A DNA stretch of 64,000 nucleotides. It comes from Desmodus rotundus. Its lineage: Eukaryota > Chordata > Mammalia > Chiroptera > Phyllostomidae. The notes under the pieces were generated by a model. The model did no database searches. It saw nothing but the letters and a program-made list of their open reading frames with translations, and was not told the origin of the DNA. Below, piece after piece: positions 57,480 through 64,000 of the stretch (position 1 is its first letter; every line of letters begins with the position of its first letter). The DNA lies in contig NC_071392.1 in NCBI RefSeq assembly GCF_022682495.2, forward strand, positions 108,428,896 to 108,492,895, written 5' to 3'. Made by a program: the position numbers and the translations under genes.

Positions 57480-57700
57480 AATATTGGAGTCTGTGGTTTA
57501 GAGCAGAGGATCTGAAACCAGACTGCTTGGGTTCCCTTCTGGGTTTACAGCACATTCTGTCCGTGTGTGTAAGCTGGGGTAGGTTAGTCACCATTTCTCT
57601 GCCAAAGTTTCCTCATCTGTAACACGGGGACCATCATGTCCCTTACCCGAGATTTGTTATGAGGAGAATTTATACATGTACATCACCTTTATAGGCCCAT
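57480..57700 (-). repeat. MIR SINE, antisense
   Basis: 'ctgaaaccagactgcttggg', 'aggttagtcaccatttctct' and 'gtttcctcatctgtaacacg' identify a reverse-complement MIR. Confidence 0.75.
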
Positions 57701-57817
57701 AATTTGTTTGTTATTATTATTTTATATCATTATTTTTATTACTTCCTATGTTTTCATTGTTCATTTTTAGTTTTGAAGTTATCTACCTTATAAAATGATT
57801 TTAAGGAGTGTTTCATC

Positions 57818-58026
57818 TTTTTTTTAAAGAATTTATTTATTTATTTATTTTTAGAGAGAAGGGGAAGGGAAGGAGAAAGAGAGACATCAATGTGTGTTTG
57901 CCTCTCTAGCGCCCCCTGCTGGGGACCTGGCCCGCAACCCAGGCATGTGCCCTGACTGGGAATCGAACTGGCAACCCTTTTGTTCACAGGGCCATGCTCA
58001 GTCCACTGAGCTACACCATCCAGGGT
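57818..58026 (-). mobile_element. Ves SINE, antisense, with intact CTCF core
   Basis: 209 bp. T/A-rich end at the left, 'ccctgactgggaatcgaact' (B box, 10/11 to GGTTCGATTCC) and head 'gctacaccatccagggt'. A perfect 10-bp TSD, gtgtttcatc, lies at 57808-57817 and 58027-58036. It is the best preserved of the five antisense copies and holds a perfect CTCF core match at 57909-57922. Confidence 0.95.
57909..57922 (-). promoter_or_regulatory. CTCF core motif inside Ves SINE
   Basis: gcgccccctgctgg, read on the minus strand, agrees with CCASYAGRKGGCRS at all 14 positions. Because it is part of the SINE body, its presence reflects the source element. Occupancy depends on chromatin and methylation and is not shown here. 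Confidence 0.6.
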
Positions 58027-58119
58027 GTGTTTCATCATTTTTTAAATGACTAAGACATTTATGTGACATGTGGATTAGCTAGTCTTTAAAGAAAAGTCAT
58101 TTCTACAATCAACTGAATT

Positions 58120-59650
58120 TGTATTTCTTTTAATTATATTTATAAAGAAGTCCATTTCATATAAATTTTCAAGATTACTGAGATAAAATTGTTCATAATG
58201 TTATTTTAACATTTCTTCCCTTTATCTATGCTTCTTTTGTTTTTTAACGTACTCATGTGTGCTTTAATATTTATTTATAATAACTATAATATTTATAATC
58301 ATGTGTTTCATTAGTCTGACAGATCATTCATTTTATTGATCATTCAGAAAATTAGCTTTTAGTTTTACTGATTTTGTTTGATTTTTCTGTTTCTTTAATT
58401 TCTTCTATTATCTTTATTATTTCCAACTTTTTATTTTCGTTAGTTTTAATACACTCTTTTCTAATTTGTTACATTTAACATTTCGCCCATTCATACCCCA
58501 TCTTCCTTTCTAATATTTGTGTCCAGAGCTCTCCATGTCTCCCTGGCACTACTCCAGCTACGTTCGACATATTTCATTTGTGCTGCCTTCATTATCATTC
58601 AAGTCCAACCATTTCACAATTTCCATTTTATTTCTTTTTTGACTCTTTTATTTAGATCCTTCAAAAATTACCAATATGGGTACATTCTTTCAGTTGTTAT
58701 CATTTATTTCTCATTTAATTATATTGTTATCCAAAAAAGTAAATTTACCATACTGGTTATTTTGGTATTTGTTGTAAATTATTTTTTTGTAAGTATCCTA
58801 TGTGTTTTTGAAAATAATCTCTATTCTTTATATTCCACCTTATCAGTTCTCCCTTCAGCTGCATCTGATCTTTTCAATCCAATTTCTTCATTACTTTAAA
58901 CTTCTAATAAACTATTATTTTTTACTTCCAGAAATCCTAGTTGGTTCTCTTCCAAATTCACCTGTTTCTTTTATAGGGCTCTGTTATTTTAAAATTACAT
59001 CTAATGCCTTTATTAACATTTGGTATTTAAATATTTCCACATTATTCTATTACTTGTTCTATTACTAGTTCTTGGGTTGTTAAGCTTTATTTTATTTTTA
59101 GGGGTCATCTGGACCTTTGTGTCTCAGGGACCTTTCCCTTATTGTTTTGTTCTTTTTGAAATTGAGTTCATCTTCGGAAAGGGTTATGTACTCTGTGGAA
59201 GTTCTGCCTATCTTGCTTTGTAAAGTTATTGCTACCATGTGATTTTAAGATTGTGTATGCTGAGGATCCCCAGCAGAAAGCTCAGCGGTTGTAACGATCA
59301 TGAACCAGATTTTGTTAATCTCTGGGTTTACTGTTAATGTACCAGTTATACATTATAGTTGAACAATACAATCACTCCTGGTGTGGGCCTGGAGGTTTTC
59401 TTTTTCACCAAGGACTGTTCTTTTTCTTAGTCCAAAGCTCTAGAATTTAGTTCAGGGCTAAAGGACAAAGCTTTTCTAATCTACGAGGCCAAGCTGGGAT
59501 TAGAATTTCAGCTGCTTCACACTGTGCTGTCTCCGGATGGGCACTCGAGTCTCAGCATCTGGCTCTGAGCTGCCAGGCCTCCTCTGGTACCTGAGTGCTG
59601 TTGCTGAGTCACGTTCAGATTATCGCTCTCGAATGTATTTCCTTTTTTCT
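58120..59650 (-). repeat. Old L1/HAL1-like LINE, antisense
   Basis: Plus-strand phrases 'cattttattgatcattcaga', 'ttgatttttctgtttcttta', 'ctattatctttattatttcc' and 'ctagttggttctcttccaaa' are typical of old L1-class LINEs read backwards. Frames of 126, 88 and 67 codons on the plus strand are artefacts of T-rich antisense LINE sequence. Boundaries approximate. Confidence 0.55.
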
Positions 59651-61439
59651 TTCTTGTACATGGATTCTCTCTTGTCTTATTTTATTTGGTTTTTGCAATT
59701 TTATCTAGAATTTCTATGAGTTTAAAGTAAGAAGTGGGACAAAGTGCATTGCTTTAGTTGTCATGTTGCAAAAAGTCAGCTTCAGATGTTTCCACAGTCA
59801 TATTTAATGCAGGAATACAAAAAAAATGTTGTTAACAGAGTTCTAAAGCAAGTAAGGTATGAATAATGAATTAGACCCAGATTGGATTTCCAAGATCTGC
59901 CCATCAAAAGTTTAGAAATACTACCAAGCAATTGTTAAACAGACATTATATAAAATTAAATTATATATAATTAAATAAATTATTTTTTAAAAACAGAAGA
60001 CTCACTAATTCCTAATTATTTTAGTGGATTTTATGTACTATTATCTGCGATCTTGAAATTATTATACCTATTGTTTCTACATAGTGCAGATATTATATAA
60101 TGTAATGGAATAGTATGCTCCTGAGCATCTCTCCCATGTCTGCATTCAGTGATATTATATTGGTAGTTTGAACTTAGCCATGGTGGAATTATTCACCTCA
60201 GTAAAGTCAACGAATGCTGACATCAGGTCTTTTTGTTCTTCTGCACAGCCAGTTAAACATTTTCTGACAAATTGCTAGACTTACACAACTAATATATAAA
60301 AGCAACATACGTATATTTTCAAATATCAAAGAACTCGGGGAACAGGATGCTCAGAACTCAAAGATACCACTGGTATCTTTGAAAGCAAGTTCAATGATAA
60401 AATCAAAACAACCATGGGATAAATATGAATTGTAAATAAATAAGCAAATTAGAAATGAAATGAAGGATAATGAGAAATGAATAAATTTAAGCTTAGAACG
60501 AAAGCAACACAATTTTAATAATTAGAGTTATGGCACATAATTTAATGTTATACACTTTGGCATCATTCAAAGAACACTAAATCTAACAAAAACAGGCGAT
60601 TAGAAAAATGAGATGGCAAAAATTATAGTATGGTGAATTTCCTCTTCTCTTATAGCAAAAGGTAAATTGATATCATTCAATGAAAATATGGTTTAAAAGT
60701 TACTGCCTCACCAAAAATGTAAAATTGACATTATACTTAATTGTAACATGTTAGAAAATGTCCACCTAAGATTGAGACAATGACAATGAGGCCTCCTTTT
60801 ATGCTTTTGTTGGACATTTGTCATGTTGCTCTTATCCTGTGTGGCAGGGGGAGGGTAAGGATTGAAAGGAAAAAATTAACACTGTTACTGTTTGTAGCCA
60901 GCATGAAGAAGTGTGTGCTTTTGGTTAATTTCTAATTCTCTTAACTTGACAGAACATTATACACTATTATTTTGTAAAGTTAAAATTGATCTTTTAACTT
61001 TTTATGTTAAAATGCTTTGTAAGTTCATACTGTTAGTCATAATCTATAGTCAGGATCACGTGGTTGGCTCGACATCTCCAGGTTACTTCCACAGGTCATT
61101 TACATCACACCAGTAATGGCAGTTCTCAAGGAGAGAGTGATAATAGAATTAGAACATCCCACAATTGGTCATGTACCTAATCCCATGTGGTACAACAGTC
61201 TGGGAGTGACGATACCAATGCTATTCCACCAATGTGATTACTACATACTATTAGAATTTTTCATGCTTACCCAGTCTTTATTTTTTAAAACATTGGTACT
61301 TTGTCTACAATGTCAGTGCTTACAACTATTATATACTATGCCCTCTTTCTTTTAACTGTTAAAATTTTACTTGTAAGTGTAATTACATAATGCTTACCAT
61401 CATTCCTTATTTCGATGTCTTTATAATAATTTCACTTGT
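59651..61439. other. AT-rich unassigned stretch between LINE fragments
   Basis: No named repeat or gene. Contains the perfect palindrome at 60358-60382. Small frames at 60913-61355 lack domains. Confidence 0.4.
60358..60382. repeat. Perfect 12-bp inverted repeat with 1-nt centre
   Basis: tcaaagatacca, then c, then tggtatctttga. It can form a tight cruciform or hairpin. Confidence 0.95.
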
Positions 61440-62830
61440 CTGAAGTTTGTTTTCCAGTTGATTCCTCAGAAAGAGTGCACAGGAACAGCATTACCTGAGT
61501 TTTTTAACGTGATAGCAGTTTGTCTACAGCTTTTAGATGTGAGAATTTGGATGCTTACAAAGTCCTCGGTTCATTCTTTCCTTGAGTATCTTAAATATGT
61601 TAGTCCATAGCTTTGTTTTGCCTTAAAGCATTGCGCTGGAAATTCTAATGGCAGTCTAATTTTCTTATGTCTTTTGGATTTTGACCTAGATGACAAAAGG
61701 GTTCTTTATTTACTACTATTTTTTTGCAAGTCCGGTGACTTTACCAGAATATGTTTCAGTGTTGGCTCTCCTGAGCCAATTTTCTCAGGTGTGTGCTGTG
61801 CCTTTTCAATAGATAGTTTTACTTTTATATTGTATATTTTTCTTGTAAAATATATTGTAATTTTAATTTTCAGGAAAGTTTTTCTCAATTATTGTTATTT
61901 TTGTTCTGTTTCCTTCATTTTTACTTTTCAGGGACTGCTATTATACATTAATTAGATCTTCTTTATATCCATTCAGTATTTTCTCCTGTTTCTTAAATCA
62001 TTTCGTGTCTTTTAAATTTGTTTGTGATTTGAAAATTCTGTCTTTTCAGTTTCTATTTCTCGTAAACCATCACTTGTTGTACTTCTTTGCAATTGTGTTC
62101 CTTCTATTTTAGTCTTCAATTCTGAAGTGTTTTTTTTCTTTTATTTATAACTTTTTCCTGAGTTCTTTCACCTCATTTCTGATTTTTTACTAATTGTGAT
62201 ATATTTTGGTCTTTCATTTTTTGTATCATACTTTTAACATTTTAGCTCATTTAGGGATCATTTGTCTTTGTTGCGGTCCTGTCCTTTTTGTGTCCTTTTT
62301 CTGTCCTTTGTTGTCTGTGGGAAATTAGTTCTTTATGCTTTTTAAATGCTTTTCCATTTTACTGTGAAATTAGTTTTCTTGAATTTTTAGAGGCAATCAC
62401 AGTTCATGACAATTTTTCTAATTTCACAAAGCTCCTTTTCTGTCATTACAGAATTTGTCAGCTTGATTTCAAACCTATCCCTGGACCTGTTCATCTTCTC
62501 TACTTTTATGTGAAACTTACATTTTAAAAATCTTAATTGCCTCTGTTCTGCTCAATGAGGATTCTGTCCCAGAAACTCTTCATCACTGTGGGCATTTGTC
62601 TTCAAAGGGAGCTTGGCTAGTTTTGAGAGTTAATAATGCCCAGAATTCTCCAGACCTGAACTGTAGACATTACCTGCAAACCTCTTGCACTCACCCACTA
62701 TTGGAGTCAACAAAACCCATTGCTCACTATACTTTACAGTGACTTCCTGTTTGCCATTCTTCGGCTTTCTTCTTCTCTAGTTTGTCAGTTTTCTTTCCTC
62801 TGTTTCTCCCCACACCGATGCTGATACCAC
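61440..62830 (-). repeat. Old L1/HAL1-like LINE, antisense, second part
   Basis: T-rich plus strand with phrases such as 'gccttaaagcattgcgctgg', 'gccaattttctcaggtgtgt' and 'tttcagtttctatttctcgt', similar in order and texture to the antisense LINE at 58.1-59.6 kb. Probably the same family, separate or split. No intact reverse transcriptase frame. Confidence 0.45.
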
Positions 62831-64000
62831 TAACAGTTTGTAACTGTCTGTATTTTGACCAATCCATTTTTGTTTTGTGTTCCATAAGGATACCTGGCCA
62901 ACTGGTTGGGTTATATACGATTATCAAGGGCTTATGTTTTGTTATGTAGCTTTATGCTTCCTCTGTGAGATTCAGGCAGATTTAAAAATTATGTACTGTC
63001 ACCACTGATTTCCCAGACTCCAATAAGATAATATTAAAATAATATTTAAAATTCAATGCAATCTGAAAAGACATTAAATATGTTAACAATTCATCACATT
63101 TCATAAAAAACTTAGAATATAATTTTCAACATGATATAAGAAATCTATTTTAAAGTAGGAACCAATATCATACTTAATAGCAAAACGTAAAAACCACATT
63201 TATACAACTAGGAACATTATAGCTACTTTTGCTGTTGATGTAATTAGTAGTGATACTTGCAAAGGTATTAATCTTACCTTTCGTGACCACAGAACTACAG
63301 GTCTAAGATTACAAGATTAATTACAAATTTAATCCCAGAACCCACCTAAGAGTGGGCACATGTAGTTGATCTACTCCTTATCCTCATCTGGTTTGTCTCA
63401 GGCTCAACAAGTCAGAGAAGACAGGTGGAGGTGTGCCATTATAATTACAGCTAGTATGAGCTGAAAAATGCCAGGACTTATGCTCTGAGCTTTATTCCAG
63501 AAATTCAATAAAAAATATTAACTTGTGCCTGATTTGGAGCCCACTTTCTGAGGTCTGGTTTTTCCCTGGTTCCACAGTTTCAGAAAACAGAGACATTTGT
63601 TAAGAGTAGTTGTTTATTTTTATTTCAGGAAGTAAAAATAAATAAAAAAGACCACGAGTCTCTAAAGCACATTGGCTGAGTTATGTTTTAGGTACTAAAA
63701 TAATCCCAAACACATCTCACGGAAAGATTCGTTAAGAGCTTAAACTATAAAACTTTTAATAATTCCAACGAGTGACCAAAGAAATGTCAGTTCCACATGA
63801 GAATCAATGAAGGGAAAACATTTCTTAATTAATATGGGCAAAGCTATTTTGGCCTGTTATTCTTGCTTCCCCTCACAGGCAGAAAGCTTGGAATGTTGCC
63901 TGTTGACATGCCACTCCTAGTGTGTAGTCCGATCCGGTGTCAGAATGTTGGCTTACAGGTCAGAGAGAGATTTGCCATTTACTGAAGCGTACACTGAGTA
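62831..64000. other. Unassigned AT-rich stretch to window end
   Basis: No named repeat, RNA gene or convincing coding frame. Confidence 0.4.

Overview
The window looks like ordinary mammalian nuclear DNA from a bat, most likely a yangochiropteran. The main evidence is seven copies of the tRNA-derived Ves SINE typical of those bats: a head reading GCCCTGGC, a Pol III A box (TGGCTCAGTTGG) and B box, and a tail reading 'CTCTAAAAATCAATAAA'-like. Four have recognisable target-site duplications (TSDs). The rest of the repeat load is mammal-wide: MIR, L2, MER20, a MER3-type hAT, an MLT1-like LTR and old and younger L1. I found no bacterial, plasmid or free viral features. Species and locus cannot be fixed from the sequence alone.

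I recognise no protein-coding exon, tRNA, rRNA, snRNA or CRISPR array. All open reading frames are short (224 codons or fewer), and many lie opposite each other or inside repeats. None shows a family domain I know. The window is therefore best read as intergenic or deep intronic sequence.

Layout. 1-13.3 kb holds MIR, L2 and MER20 remnants, a repeat-poor block near 8 kb and a small CpG-rich patch at 12.2-12.4 kb. 13.3-20.1 kb holds four Ves SINEs among MIR and L2. 20.9-22.0 kb is L1 inserted into older sequence, next to a CTCF-like site. 24.1-25.2 kb is an endogenous-retrovirus-type LTR containing a roughly 30-bp tandem repeat of 11 units. 26-31 kb is mostly unassigned, with an old direct duplication of about 190 bp. 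31.3-34.5 kb holds CpG-rich patches, a Ves SINE, and an MLT1-like LTR split by an L1. 34.5-39.6 kb is repeat-poor and AT-rich, with a candidate conserved noncoding element near 38 kb. 40.2-41.9 kb holds an L1 tail and a hAT-type MITE with a perfect 8-bp TSD, itself split by an L1 tail. 42-58 kb alternates MIR, L2, MER20, MER3 and SINE. 58-62.8 kb is dominated by old antisense LINE sequence.

The most useful signals are regulatory or evolutionary. Ves SINE copies carry 14/14, 13/14 and 12/14 matches to the CTCF core. A non-SINE CTCF-like motif at 21.3 kb is in convergent orientation to them. There are also nested insertions datable by their TSDs, a minisatellite inside an LTR, and a few strong palindromes. 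I saw no convincing new gene system.
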